NCBI GenBank assembly: GCA_905233825.1
Contig: CAJOFE010000034.1
Coordinates: 20,659-84,658, forward strand
Source of the DNA: an uncultured Prevotella sp.
GTDB lineage: Bacteria > Bacteroidota > Bacteroidia > Bacteroidales > Bacteroidaceae
Direction of reading: 5' to 3'
Length of the DNA: 64,000 nt
A model generated the notes under the pieces. The model was given only the letters and a program-made list of their open reading frames with translations, ran no database searches and was not told the origin of the DNA. Shown piece after piece: positions 17,195 to 26,336 of the stretch; the stretch's first letter is position 1; every line of letters begins with the position of its first letter. The position numbers and the translations under genes are program-made.

Positions 17195-17818
17195 TTATTT
17201 CTCCTTATAAAAGTATGCACGATGTACCCAAATCACAATTCCCACAAGAATGAGGGCCATAGCAGGCATCGTCATCATGCCGTTGTTGATGTAACCGGCT
17301 TCGTAGGCTCCGTCGGGAATAATCTGGAAACCTAAAAGCGAGCCACGCCCCAGCAGTTCACGTACGGCACCTACCACGACCAGTATCATAGCATAGCCCA
17401 GACCGTTGCCAATGCCGTCAAGGAACGAGGGCCAGGGCTTGTTCTGCATGGCGAAAGCCTCTAAGCGTCCCATCAGGATACAGTTGGTAATGATCAGTCC
17501 TACATAGACCGAGAGTTGCACACTGACATCATAGACGAATGCCTTAAGCACCTGCGACACGATGGTCACCAGGGCTGCCACTACCACAAGCTGCACCACG
17601 ATGCGGATGCGGTTGGGAATCGTGTTGCGCAACAGAGATATAATCACATTTGCAAAGGCCGTAATCACCGTCACGGCAAGTCCCATCACGATGGCGGGCT
17701 TCAGCTGACTGGTCACAGCCAGCGCCGAGCAGATGCCCAGCACCTGCACAAGTATGGGATGGTCGAGGTTCAGCGGATTGGTCAGAGCCTCTTTATTCTG
17801 TTTACTGAATAATGCCAT
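17195..17818 (-). CDS. nqrD: Na+-NQR subunit D
   Basis: Polytopic membrane subunit, 207 residues, about six helices, related to NqrE with inverted topology. LVQVLGICSALAVTSQLK and TNCILMGRLEAFAM contain the paired cysteines of the intramembrane iron site. It is 4 bases downstream of nqrC. Confidence 0.96.
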   Translation of the reverse strand: MALFSKQNKEALTNPLNLDHPILVQVLGICSALAVTSQLKPAIVMGLAVTVITAFANVIISLLRNTIPNRIRIVVQLVVVAALVTIVSQVLKAFVYDVSVQLSVYVGLIITNCILMGRLEAFAMQNKPWPSFLDGIGNGLGYAMILVVVGAVRELLGRGSLLGFQIIPDGAYEAGYINNGMMTMPAMALILVGIVIWVHRAYFYKEK

Positions 17819-17822
17819 AGTC

Positions 17823-18578
17823 TTACTCCTCCTCCTTTACTTTTCTTACTTTCAACATCTTCCCAAGTTCAGCATCACTGATGGAATCCTTACCCAGGTA
17901 ACTCTTGATCAACATCTTCTCCAGTTCCCCTTCGTCCATGTCGAGGTCGTACTCACCAGTCCAGATGCCAAAAGTGCGCTTGATCATTTCGTCGACACCA
18001 TTAGAGGTCAGGGTGGCACCCGTCACACAGTCGACCTGCGTCTCAGGATCTTCCACCTTCTTCACGATCGAGAGCACCACACGGTCTTTGCCATCCGGTC
18101 CTTCCCCGATGATGCGCTTACCAATGAACTTCTCCTGCCACTCCTGCGAGTCCTTGATCTCGGCACCAAGACCGGCTGTCTCAGACTCGTGGTTGAAGTA
18201 GGAACCATATACTTTGAAGTTCATGGTCTCCAGATCGAAGTGAGCAGCCATATAGCCACTGATACCACCCCAGAGTCCCATACCCTTCATCTCGAAGATC
18301 ATGATAGGCTCATCGTTAATCTCTACCATTAGGATTTTCTGACCTGCGAACTCCAACGTATCGTTAACGAGTTCAGCATACTTGGCTTCTGCGGCTGAAC
18401 CGTCGAGATTACGGATGTTCAGTGAATAGAGCACCTGTTTCTTCATGTCAAGTTCAACGTTAGCATCCTGCTTGTCTTTCAGCGAGGACGAGACGAAAGC
18501 CAACAGGAAGGCCACGACAATCACCAGTATCGCACTATATATTATAATGTACGTATTGCTATTTGTATTCAGCTTCAT
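17823..18578 (-). CDS. nqrC: Na+-NQR subunit C
   Basis: Carries an FMN covalently bound to threonine. One N-terminal transmembrane helix (about residues 9-30), then a periplasmic FMN-binding domain. The flavinylation motif is read as TGATLTS (usual SGATLTS), in DCVTGATLTSNGVDEMI near residue 196. Length 251 is normal. The C-terminus is acidic and charged. Confidence 0.95.
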   Translation of the reverse strand: MKLNTNSNTYIIIYSAILVIVVAFLLAFVSSSLKDKQDANVELDMKKQVLYSLNIRNLDGSAAEAKYAELVNDTLEFAGQKILMVEINDEPIMIFEMKGMGLWGGISGYMAAHFDLETMNFKVYGSYFNHESETAGLGAEIKDSQEWQEKFIGKRIIGEGPDGKDRVVLSIVKKVEDPETQVDCVTGATLTSNGVDEMIKRTFGIWTGEYDLDMDEGELEKMLIKSYLGKDSISDAELGKMLKVRKVKEEE

Positions 18579-18592
18579 ATCTACAGTCCTCC

Positions 18593-19783
18593 TTACTCCT
18601 TTACTTCTTTACTCCTTTTCATTCGTTTCGAGATGTTACGCTCCACCACAAAGTGGTCGATGGTAGGAGCAAACATGTTCATCAGCAGAATGGCCAACAT
18701 CATACCCTCGGGATAGCCGGGATTCATCACACGGATAACGATAGCCATCACACCGATGATGAAGCCGTAGATCCACTTACCCGTTTCGGTGCGGGCAGAG
18801 GTGACGGGGTCAGTAGCCATGAACACGGCACCGAAGGCGAAGCCGCCCAGCACCAGGTGCTCATACCAAGGAATGACCGTCGAGCCGGTGGCAGCAAAGA
18901 GAGCTGCTGTCAGTCCGCCGCCCACGAATACGCTGAGCATGGTCTTCCACGAGGCAATGCCCGTGATGAGCAGCAGTAATCCACCTAAGGCGATGGCGAT
19001 GACGCTGGTCTCGCCGATGGAGCCGGGGATGAAGCCGCAGATCATGTCGCACAGGCTGGTGCCTGCATCCACAGGATTAATGCCCTGCCCCACTTCTGCC
19101 AGCGGAGTAGCCTGTGTAAAGGCATCCACGTTCAGCGTCTCGGCCAAATTGTTGCCTAAGCCCAGAATCTTCTCGTCGGCCACCCACACCTTGTCACCAC
19201 TCATCATCGAGGGATAGGCAAAGAACAGGAAGGCGCGGCACACCAGCGCGGGGTTAAAGATATTCATGCCCGTACCGCCGAAAATCTCCTTGCCTATAAT
19301 CACGGCGAAGGCAACGGCAACGGCCAGAATCCACAACGGACAATTCACTGGAACAATCATCGGAATGAGGATACCACTCACGAGGAAGCCCTCCTGAATC
19401 TCCTCACCCTTCCATTGAGCCCAGGCAAACTCGATGCCCAGACCCACGATGTAGCTCACGAGAATCTTGGGCAGCACAGCCAGGAAACCGTAGAAGAAAA
19501 TGCTGAAGAACGAGGCCTCGGCCAGTGTTCCAGCAGCCAGATAGTTCTGGTAGCCCACGTTATACATACCGAAAAGCAGGGCAGGCATCAGCGCAAGCAC
19601 CACCACGCTCATGATGCGCTTCGAATCAATGGCATCATGAATGTGCACACCGTTCTTCGACGTGGTGTTAGGCACGTAGAGGAACGTCTCGAAACCGTCG
19701 AAGAGGCTGTGGAAAGCATGCAGCTTACCGTCCTTCTCGAAGTTCGGCTTTATCTTGTTGAGATAGTTTCTTAAAAAGCTCAT
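18593..19783 (-). CDS. nqrB: Na+-NQR subunit B
   Basis: Main membrane subunit, 396 residues with about ten helices, which binds FMN covalently at a threonine and forms the sodium path. The likely flavin site is AFTQATPLAEVGQGI near residue 220. The last residues, RSKEVKE, are encoded within a TTTACTTC-type micro-repeat (18590-18620) that also fills the gap to nqrC, so the native C-terminus may have been slightly altered. Confidence 0.96.
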   Translation of the reverse strand: MSFLRNYLNKIKPNFEKDGKLHAFHSLFDGFETFLYVPNTTSKNGVHIHDAIDSKRIMSVVVLALMPALLFGMYNVGYQNYLAAGTLAEASFFSIFFYGFLAVLPKILVSYIVGLGIEFAWAQWKGEEIQEGFLVSGILIPMIVPVNCPLWILAVAVAFAVIIGKEIFGGTGMNIFNPALVCRAFLFFAYPSMMSGDKVWVADEKILGLGNNLAETLNVDAFTQATPLAEVGQGINPVDAGTSLCDMICGFIPGSIGETSVIAIALGGLLLLITGIASWKTMLSVFVGGGLTAALFAATGSTVIPWYEHLVLGGFAFGAVFMATDPVTSARTETGKWIYGFIIGVMAIVIRVMNPGYPEGMMLAILLMNMFAPTIDHFVVERNISKRMKRSKEVKE

Positions 19784-19787
19784 AGTC

Positions 19788-21143
19788 TTATGCGTTTTCC
19801 TTACGTAAATTATTCAATCCTTCACGCACGATGCGCTGCAGTTCCAGCTTCGAGGAATCCACAAACTCTGCCAGTGCAAAGTCCTCGGGGCTAACCTCAT
19901 AGATTCCCAACTGCTCCATCTTGTCAATGTCGCCGCAGATGATGGCCTTGATCAGATACTCACCATAGATATCCATCGGCAGCACACGGTCGTACTCGCC
20001 GCTCATGATGATATGGCGCTCGCCGCCTTTCACACGGGCATCCAGCACATACTCCTTCTTCTTGCCAAAGAGCCAGGAAAAATAGCTGCGGTTCACCGAG
20101 AACTGCTTCAGTCGCGGCATGGCCCATCCCAGCAGCTCGTCGGCATCGTCGCCCTCGGGAATCACGGTAATCTCCGAGCTATGGGCACCCAGATAGCCGT
20201 CCTTTGTCGTCTGGCGGCCCGTCAGCACATTACCGTTGATAATGCGCACATGGTGGTCGGCATCATAGCTGTTCGACAGCAACGTCGAGAGCTCCTCGCC
20301 CACCAGCATCTCCACATGGCATGGTTTCTTCACCTCGCTGCCACAGAGTGCCACTAAACGGCGGAAGTCGGCCTTGCCCGTATTGAACAGACGACCGATG
20401 AAGAGCACCACCGTCGGATCGCCGATGGCCCACACCATCTCGCCTTTGTTCACGGGATCCAGATGGTTCACCTGCACACCTACGTTACCAGCAGGACATG
20501 GTCCGTCGAACACGACAGCTTCCACATGCTCAAGATTTGAAATGTGCGAGAGAAGCGATGAGTCCTTGCCCACGCCTACATAGACCTTCGTAATCCTTGC
20601 CAGGGCCTTCAATCCCGTCACGAAGTCCTGCTCCTGTCCTTTCACCTCATACTCGAAGTCGCAGGCCAGCGGCTTGTCGCGCAGGGCCGACACGAAGATC
20701 GTCCTGGGGCGTCCGGGTTCAGCAACGACAGCATAGGGCAGCTGGTTGATGTAGCCCAGGATGCCTGCATCCATGATAGCCTCAAAGATGTCCTTGCCGT
20801 CCATCTTCTCCACGTCCTTCTTGCCGAAATCCACATAGTTCTGCTCGTTGTCGGCTTCCACCTTCACGCAGAGTACCTTACGGCGTTCGCCCCGCTCCAC
20901 GGCCGTCACTTTGCCGCTCACTGGCGAGGTAAACTTCATCTCGGGATACTGCTTGTTCACGAACAGCGCATCCCCGGCTTTGACCATGTCACCCTCATGC
21001 ACCACGACCTTCGGAGTCACCCCCTCGAAATCGTCAGGCACCAGTGCATAGCGCCCATTCGACTTCAAGCTGAGTTTTGTCTCCTCTGCCTTGCCCTGAA
21101 GCTGGATGTTCAAGCCTTTGTGTAGCTTAATTAAATTTGCCAT
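19788..21143 (-). CDS. nqrA: Na+-NQR subunit A
   Basis: Soluble cytoplasmic subunit that takes part in quinone reduction. I place the start at 21143 (MANLIKLHKGLNI), the conserved N-terminus, not at an upstream ATG that would add nine residues. Recognisable segments: GKAEETKLSLKSNGRYALVPDD, FTSPVSGKVTAVERGERR, AEPGRPRTIFVSALRDKPLACDFE, and GNVLTGR. First gene of nqrABCDEF, with a TAATTTTG box 38 bases upstream. Confidence 0.96.
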   Translation of the reverse strand: MANLIKLHKGLNIQLQGKAEETKLSLKSNGRYALVPDDFEGVTPKVVVHEGDMVKAGDALFVNKQYPEMKFTSPVSGKVTAVERGERRKVLCVKVEADNEQNYVDFGKKDVEKMDGKDIFEAIMDAGILGYINQLPYAVVAEPGRPRTIFVSALRDKPLACDFEYEVKGQEQDFVTGLKALARITKVYVGVGKDSSLLSHISNLEHVEAVVFDGPCPAGNVGVQVNHLDPVNKGEMVWAIGDPTVVLFIGRLFNTGKADFRRLVALCGSEVKKPCHVEMLVGEELSTLLSNSYDADHHVRIINGNVLTGRQTTKDGYLGAHSSEITVIPEGDDADELLGWAMPRLKQFSVNRSYFSWLFGKKKEYVLDARVKGGERHIIMSGEYDRVLPMDIYGEYLIKAIICGDIDKMEQLGIYEVSPEDFALAEFVDSSKLELQRIVREGLNNLRKENA

Positions 21144-21180
21144 TATTGTTATTGTTTGATAAAATCGCACTAAGCGTGTG

Positions 21181-21188
21181 CAAAATTA
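21181..21188 (-). promoter_or_regulatory. promoter -7 box TAATTTTG for nqr operon
   Basis: Perfect TAnnTTTG on the minus strand, 38 bases before nqrA. No exact TTTG upstream box. Confidence 0.7.
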
Positions 21189-21253
21189 ATAAAAATTAGG
21201 AAGAATACGAAGAAATAATCGATGAAAAATGAGAAAAAGAAAAGATTTTATCG

Positions 21254-21261
21254 TAATTTTG
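21254..21261 (+). promoter_or_regulatory. promoter -7 box TAATTTTG for tamB
   Basis: Perfect TAnnTTTG on the plus strand, 52 bases before the tamB start; divergent from the nqr promoter. Confidence 0.65.
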
Positions 21262-21312
21262 CAACTGCAAACAAACATGTGGCACAGAATTGTCACATCG
21301 AAGTAGCGAAAT

Positions 21313-24300
21313 TTGAGGAAGCTGAAGCATATCATCAATTGGACCATATGGAGCCTACTGACTCTGTATGTGGTGCTTATTGTGCTCATCCACCTGCCTT
21401 TTGTACAGTCATGGCTGGGCTCGGTGGTGGCTGGTGCTGTGAGCAAGAAACTGGGCACGGAGGTGAGCGTGGGACGCGTGGATCTGGGATTCTTCAACCG
21501 CCTCATTATCGACGATGTGACCATCAAGGACCAACGTCAGGCCGACATGATACAAGCCCGCAGGATGTCGGTGAAGATCGAGCTGCTGCCGCTTATCGAC
21601 GGACGGGTGGCCATCTCGTCGGCACAACTCTTCGGAGCCAGGGCACGATTCTATCGCGACAGTGCCGGTGCCACGCCCAACTATCAGTTTGCCCTCGACG
21701 CCCTGTCATCGAAGGAAAAGGACAAGCCCTCGAAGCTCGACCTACACATTGGCTCGCTGATTGTACGCGACCTCGCGATGGAATACGACCAGCTGGATGC
21801 CCCCTCCACGCCAGGACGCTTCAACCCCTGCCACATGAAAGTGAGCGACGTGAGTGCCCACGTGCTGCTGCGCAACCTGAATCCCGACCAGCTGGACCTG
21901 CAGGTGAAGCGTTTCTCGTTTCGCGAGCAGTCGGGACTGGAACTGCAACAGCTGGCCTTCAAAATGGAGGCCGACCGCGACGATGCCACAGTCTCGAGAC
22001 TCCTGCTGCAGCTTCCCCACTCCACTTTAAGTGTTGATACAATACAAGCCACATATCTCCTTGATAGTCTGAACACAACGTTAAGATACCACCTGAAGGA
22101 CTTTAACACCACCCTAGCACTCTCAGACCTGGCTGCCGTTCTTCCACCACAGGTGCCCACTGCCCATTCTTTCGACGTCAGCACCTCGCTCAGCGGAACG
22201 CTCAACAGCATCGACTGCCGGCACATCAGCATCACGTCGCCCGACGATGCCCTGACCTTCCATGCCTCGGGAAAGTATGATGCCGAGAGGTGGCAGGCCC
22301 ACATCGGCAGCCTGGCCATTTCCGACGCTTTGCTGGCAGAGATTCACGAGGCGATGCCCGCTACCCCGCAGCTCATCACCCGTCTGGGACGTGTCAGCCT
22401 GACAGGACAGGCCAGCCATGCCCCCATGGGCGACATCACGGTGCAGGGACAGGTGAACACGGGCATAGGCAATCTGGCCCTGCATGGCAACATCGACAAC
22501 GACATGGAGCTATGGGATGCCCATGTCGATACTGACAGCCTCAACCTGCAGCAACTGCTCGACAATCCTGCACTGGGGTTGCTCACGGCACGGTTGGACC
22601 TCGACGCCCTGCACTCCGTCGTCAATGTGAAGGGCGAGGTGCCACGCATCGACCTGAAAGGCTACAGCTACAGCAACTTGACGGTGGATGGCACCTACAG
22701 TCCCCAGGCCGTCGGCGGCAAGCTGGTCATCGACGACCCTAACCTGCAAGCCGATGTGGAAGGAGTGGTCAATACTACAGCCGAGGTTCCCCATATCAAG
22801 CTGACGGGCACCATAGGCAAAATCGTACCCAAAGCGCTGCACCTGTCAGACCGCTGGGATGAAGCCACCTTCTCGGCCATCGTCGATACCGATTTCACCG
22901 CCACCTCGCTGACCGATGCTCAGGGCACCATAGACCTCGACGACTTCATCATGGCGCAGGGCGACTCAACGAGTTTCCATCTCGACAACCTGCACATCAA
23001 GTCGGGCTATGACGACGACCGCCACTTCTTCCACCTGGATAGCGACTTCGGCGAGGCGAAGCTCGACGGACACTTCAACTGGAACACCCTGCACCACAGC
23101 TTTGCCTCCATCGTGCCCATGCTCGTACCGGAGGGGAAAAACACCCAGCCTTCCCGGGGCGACAACGATTTCACCCTCACCATGCAGCTCACCAATAGCC
23201 ACTGGCTGCAAACTTTGCTGGGCATACAGCTCGACCTCGACGGCCCGCTCAGCGTCGATGCACAGGTGTGCGACTCCTGCCGGCAGATAGCCCTCAACGC
23301 TACAGTTCCCTCCTTCAGCTACGGCTCGGCCAACTACCACAATGCCGTGCTTCACCTGAACACCCACGACGGCAACAGTCAGGGCGATTTCAGCATGTCG
23401 CAGCTGACCGCCAAGGGCAACATCATCAACATGAGGATTGATGCCCACACCAACGACGACCAGCTCATTTCAGCCCTCACCATAGAAACCGACCACACAG
23501 GCGGCGGAACCATCAACACCATCACCCAGCTATACGACAACGATGCCGGCATTCGCGAGGCCCACGTACGTGTCATGCCTTCCGAGCTGGTGCTCAAGGG
23601 AATGGTGTGGGAGCTGGAGCCCTGCGACATCCTCTACAGCGAGAAACGGCTGATGATCGACCAGTTCACGCTGCACCACAACGACGAGCACCTCATCATC
23701 GACGGCATTGCCTCCGTCCATGAAAGCGACTCGCTGATGATCGACCTGAGGGGCGTAGATATAGCCTCTATCCTCGAGATGGTGAACTTCCGCTCGGTGA
23801 AGTTCGGCGGAAAGATGACAGGACAAGCCTACGTCTGCCACGCCTTCAAGGAGCCTGAAGCCTGGGCCGACATCATGGTCGATGAGTTCCTCTTCCAGCA
23901 AGCACCTATGGGCACCCTCGAAGCCCACGCCCTGTGGAATGCCGACGAACAGCAGATTGACTTCGACGCCGCCATCGACGACGGTGCCGACGAGCAGACC
24001 TACGTCGATGGTTTCGTATCGCCCAAGCGCAAGGACCTCGACATCGGCATCCGTGCCCGGGGCACCAGCATCGGCTTCGTACACTCCTTCACGCGCAGCT
24101 TCATCAGCCACATCGAGGGACATGCCTATGGCGACGTCCGCGTCTTCGGCCCCATCAAGAAGGTGGACCTCAGCGGCGAAGCCGCCGTCGTGGGACAGGC
24201 CTCCATCATCCCCCTGGGCACCACCTACACCTTCCACGACGACACCGTGCATATCGCCCCTGGCAGCATCTCCTTCAACGACTTCCATGTCTATGACCGC

Positions 24301-25698
24301 GACCATCACGAAGGACTGCTCAACGGTGCTATCCATCATACCCACCTGAAGAACATCACCTTCGACCTCCGCGCCGTGGCCGACAACCTGCTGGCCTACG
24401 ACTTCCCACAGATGGAGGCCAACGGCACCATCGGCGGTACGGTATGGGCCGACGGCGAGGCACAGATGCGAGGCCGCCCCGGAGAAGTGGTCATCGACTG
24501 CGACGTCACCCCAGCCCCCTCGTCGGTATTCATCTACAATGCCGCCAATCCCGATGCCATCAGTAATCAGCAGTTCATCACATGGGGAACCCAGCAGTCC
24601 CTCCCCGTCGGCAGCGGCGCAGCTGCCTATGCCGCAGGAAACACGACTGCTCAAGGCACCACTCCCTCACAGACTGGCAGCGCCTCTTCCCCCACCCGTG
24701 GCGACATCCGCATGAACCTGCGCATCAACGCCGTGCCCGAGGCCACCCTGCGCCTGCTCATGGACCAGCACACGGGCGACTATATCACCCTCCACGGCGA
24801 TGGCGTGCTGCGTGCCTCCTACTACAACAAGGGCCCGTTCCAGATGTTCGGCACCTACAACGTCGAGCGCGGAGTATATAGCATGACCATCCAGAACATC
24901 ATCAAGAAGAACTTCCAGTTCCAGCCCGGCAGCACCATCATCTTCGGCGGCGACCCCTTCCAGGCAGCACTCAACCTGAAAGCCCAGCACACCGTCAATG
25001 GCGTGTCGCTCTCCGACCTCGGACTGGGCAACACCTTCACCAGCAACAGCATCCGCGTCAACTGCCTGATGAACATCGTAGGCACCGCCGGCGAGCCCCG
25101 AGTGGAGTTCGACCTCGAGATGCCTACCGTCAACAGCGAGGAGGAGCAGATGATACGCTCCATCATCGCCAGCGAGCAGGAGCTCAACCAGCAAGTCGTC
25201 TATCTGCTGGGCATCGGACGCTTCTACACCCAGGGAGCCAACAATGCCACCACGCAGACCTACGGCCAGACCGAGCTGGCCATGCAGAGCATCCTCTCAG
25301 GCACCGTCTCGTCGCAGATCAACCAGCTGCTGTCGCAGGTCATCAAGAACGACGACTGGAACTTCGGTGCCAACATCTCCACCGGCAACGAGGGTTGGCA
25401 CAATGCCGAATACGAAGGACTCTTCAGCGGACGCATGCTCAACAACCGCCTGCTCATCAACGGCCAGTTCGGCTATCGCGACAATGCCACGCAGGCCACC
25501 CCCTCGTTCATCGGCGACTTCGACATACAATACGTGCTAACCCCCGGCGGCAGCCTCGCCCTGAAAGCCTACAACCAGACCAACGACCGCTACTTCACCC
25601 ATTCCTCGCTCAACACCCAGGGCATAGGCATCATCATGAAGAAAGACTTCAACGGTCTGCGCGACCTCTTCTCCCGCCGTCCCAGGAAGAAGAAATAA
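21313..25698 (+). CDS. tamB: translocation and assembly module protein TamB
   Basis: A 1461-residue inner-membrane-anchored protein of the AsmA/TamB superfamily, thought to bridge the periplasm and carry lipids or assist outer-membrane protein assembly. One N-terminal helix (NWTIWSLLTLYVVLIVLIHL) is followed by a long beta-helical body with repeated TVDGTYS, LHGNIDN-like strands, and the C-terminal TamB domain (from about residue 1170, ending IGDFDIQYVLTPGGSLALKA). The start is a TTG at 21313: an in-frame ATG at 21277 runs into TAG at 21304, and there is no internal ATG before the membrane helix. The gene is strongly GC-rich in its codon third positions, typical of the core genome here. Confidence 0.93.
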   Translation: MRKLKHIINWTIWSLLTLYVVLIVLIHLPFVQSWLGSVVAGAVSKKLGTEVSVGRVDLGFFNRLIIDDVTIKDQRQADMIQARRMSVKIELLPLIDGRVAISSAQLFGARARFYRDSAGATPNYQFALDALSSKEKDKPSKLDLHIGSLIVRDLAMEYDQLDAPSTPGRFNPCHMKVSDVSAHVLLRNLNPDQLDLQVKRFSFREQSGLELQQLAFKMEADRDDATVSRLLLQLPHSTLSVDTIQATYLLDSLNTTLRYHLKDFNTTLALSDLAAVLPPQVPTAHSFDVSTSLSGTLNSIDCRHISITSPDDALTFHASGKYDAERWQAHIGSLAISDALLAEIHEAMPATPQLITRLGRVSLTGQASHAPMGDITVQGQVNTGIGNLALHGNIDNDMELWDAHVDTDSLNLQQLLDNPALGLLTARLDLDALHSVVNVKGEVPRIDLKGYSYSNLTVDGTYSPQAVGGKLVIDDPNLQADVEGVVNTTAEVPHIKLTGTIGKIVPKALHLSDRWDEATFSAIVDTDFTATSLTDAQGTIDLDDFIMAQGDSTSFHLDNLHIKSGYDDDRHFFHLDSDFGEAKLDGHFNWNTLHHSFASIVPMLVPEGKNTQPSRGDNDFTLTMQLTNSHWLQTLLGIQLDLDGPLSVDAQVCDSCRQIALNATVPSFSYGSANYHNAVLHLNTHDGNSQGDFSMSQLTAKGNIINMRIDAHTNDDQLISALTIETDHTGGGTINTITQLYDNDAGIREAHVRVMPSELVLKGMVWELEPCDILYSEKRLMIDQFTLHHNDEHLIIDGIASVHESDSLMIDLRGVDIASILEMVNFRSVKFGGKMTGQAYVCHAFKEPEAWADIMVDEFLFQQAPMGTLEAHALWNADEQQIDFDAAIDDGADEQTYVDGFVSPKRKDLDIGIRARGTSIGFVHSFTRSFISHIEGHAYGDVRVFGPIKKVDLSGEAAVVGQASIIPLGTTYTFHDDTVHIAPGSISFNDFHVYDRDHHEGLLNGAIHHTHLKNITFDLRAVADNLLAYDFPQMEANGTIGGTVWADGEAQMRGRPGEVVIDCDVTPAPSSVFIYNAANPDAISNQQFITWGTQQSLPVGSGAAAYAAGNTTAQGTTPSQTGSASSPTRGDIRMNLRINAVPEATLRLLMDQHTGDYITLHGDGVLRASYYNKGPFQMFGTYNVERGVYSMTIQNIIKKNFQFQPGSTIIFGGDPFQAALNLKAQHTVNGVSLSDLGLGNTFTSNSIRVNCLMNIVGTAGEPRVEFDLEMPTVNSEEEQMIRSIIASEQELNQQVVYLLGIGRFYTQGANNATTQTYGQTELAMQSILSGTVSSQINQLLSQVIKNDDWNFGANISTGNEGWHNAEYEGLFSGRMLNNRLLINGQFGYRDNATQATPSFIGDFDIQYVLTPGGSLALKAYNQTNDRYFTHSSLNTQGIGIIMKKDFNGLRDLFSRRPRKKK

Positions 25699-25699
25699 C

Positions 25700-25864
25700 A
25701 TGACCACCAAACGACTCATCATCAGGAGAATACAAGGATACCTGCTGTCGTTGGCCATCTTCCTGCCGTCAGCCCAGGCACAGTACAGCCCTACGTGGGG
25801 CGACTGGCAGTCGTGGGGCGAGCAGGCCGACGGCACCTCGCCTGTTCCACCGTTAGGCAATTAG
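25700..25864 (+). CDS. small exported peptide or truncated secreted protein
   Basis: A 54-codon frame directly after tamB: a basic start (MTTKRLIIRR), a hydrophobic stretch (LLSLAIFLP) and a signal-peptidase-like site (SAQAQ), then YSPTWGDWQSWGEQADGTSP and a stop. The last 11 codons lie in the first copy of the 150 bp repeat, so it is probably the 5' end of a larger exported protein cut off by the repeat. It could also be a genuine small peptide. I do not recognise a family. Confidence 0.45.
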   Translation: MTTKRLIIRRIQGYLLSLAIFLPSAQAQYSPTWGDWQSWGEQADGTSPVPPLGN

Positions 25865-26250
25865 TAGGTTCTGGACGAGAGCTCAAATTTGAGCCCTTGT
25901 ACTTTTTCCCATGCTGTAAATACCTTAATGACACTCATGACCATGACCTTCATGACACACTTCACTCTGTCTTCGTCAGCTGATAGCAGGACACCTCGCC
26001 TGTTCCACCGTTAGGTGATGATTCGGGATGTCAGCCGAAAATTCGACCCACATACTTTTCCCATGCTGTAAATACCTTAATGACACTCATGACCAATGAC
26101 CTTCATGACACACTTCACCGTCTTGGTGAGTTGATAGCAGGGCACCTCGCCTGTTCCACCGATAAGCGATGGTTCGGGATGTCAATGCAAATTTGCATCC
26201 ACATGTTTTCTCCACGCTGACTCCATGTAAATGTTCTTCACTCGCTTAAT
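25832..26250 (+). repeat. tandem 150 bp repeats, three copies, with covarying palindromes
   Basis: Copies begin at 25832, about 25991 and 26141, each with CACCTCGCCTGTTCCACCG. About 45-49 bases later each has a small palindrome whose sequence differs between copies but stays self-complementary: GCTCAAATTTGAGC (25881-25894), CGAAAATTCG (26036-26045), ATGCAAATTTGCAT (26185-26198). In copies 1 and 2 this is followed by TTAATGACACTCATGACC and CCTTCATGACAC. Copy 3 is shorter. A fourth copy lies beyond the Fic gene at 27316. No gene is seen between 25865 and 26320. Confidence 0.85.
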
Positions 26251-26336
26251 CCTCTTGTTAAACTTCGTTTGACAATCCTCACGCTCGGAAGAATCCGAAC
26301 AAGTTCGGTTCTTCACTCGCTTAATCCTCTTGTTCG
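26233..26336. repeat. 27 bp direct repeat pair at the fic 3' end
   Basis: GTTCTTCACTCGCTTAATCC plus CTCTTGTT occurs at about 26233 and again at about 26310. The second copy contains the stop codon and last codons of the Fic gene (minus strand). Between them lies a CCGAAC-AA-GTTCGG hairpin (about 26295-26308). Confidence 0.8.
26295..26308 (-). terminator. hairpin after the Fic gene
   Basis: Six perfect base pairs (CCGAAC/GTTCGG) with a two-base loop, 13 bases beyond the Fic stop. It lacks a clear T-run, so the terminator call is tentative. Confidence 0.35.

Noticed and set aside
23530..24654. A 374-codon open frame on the minus strand inside tamB, and similar long frames opposite tamB, mfd and ilvD
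   Set aside because: They are antisense frames produced by the strongly GC-biased codon third positions of the real genes; composition is repetitive (valine, glycine, histidine) and no family is recognisable.
25832..26250. Possible CRISPR array in the three tandem repeats
   Set aside because: Repeats are about 150 bp, diverged, and only three in a row; there are no short uniform repeats with unique spacers, and no cas genes.
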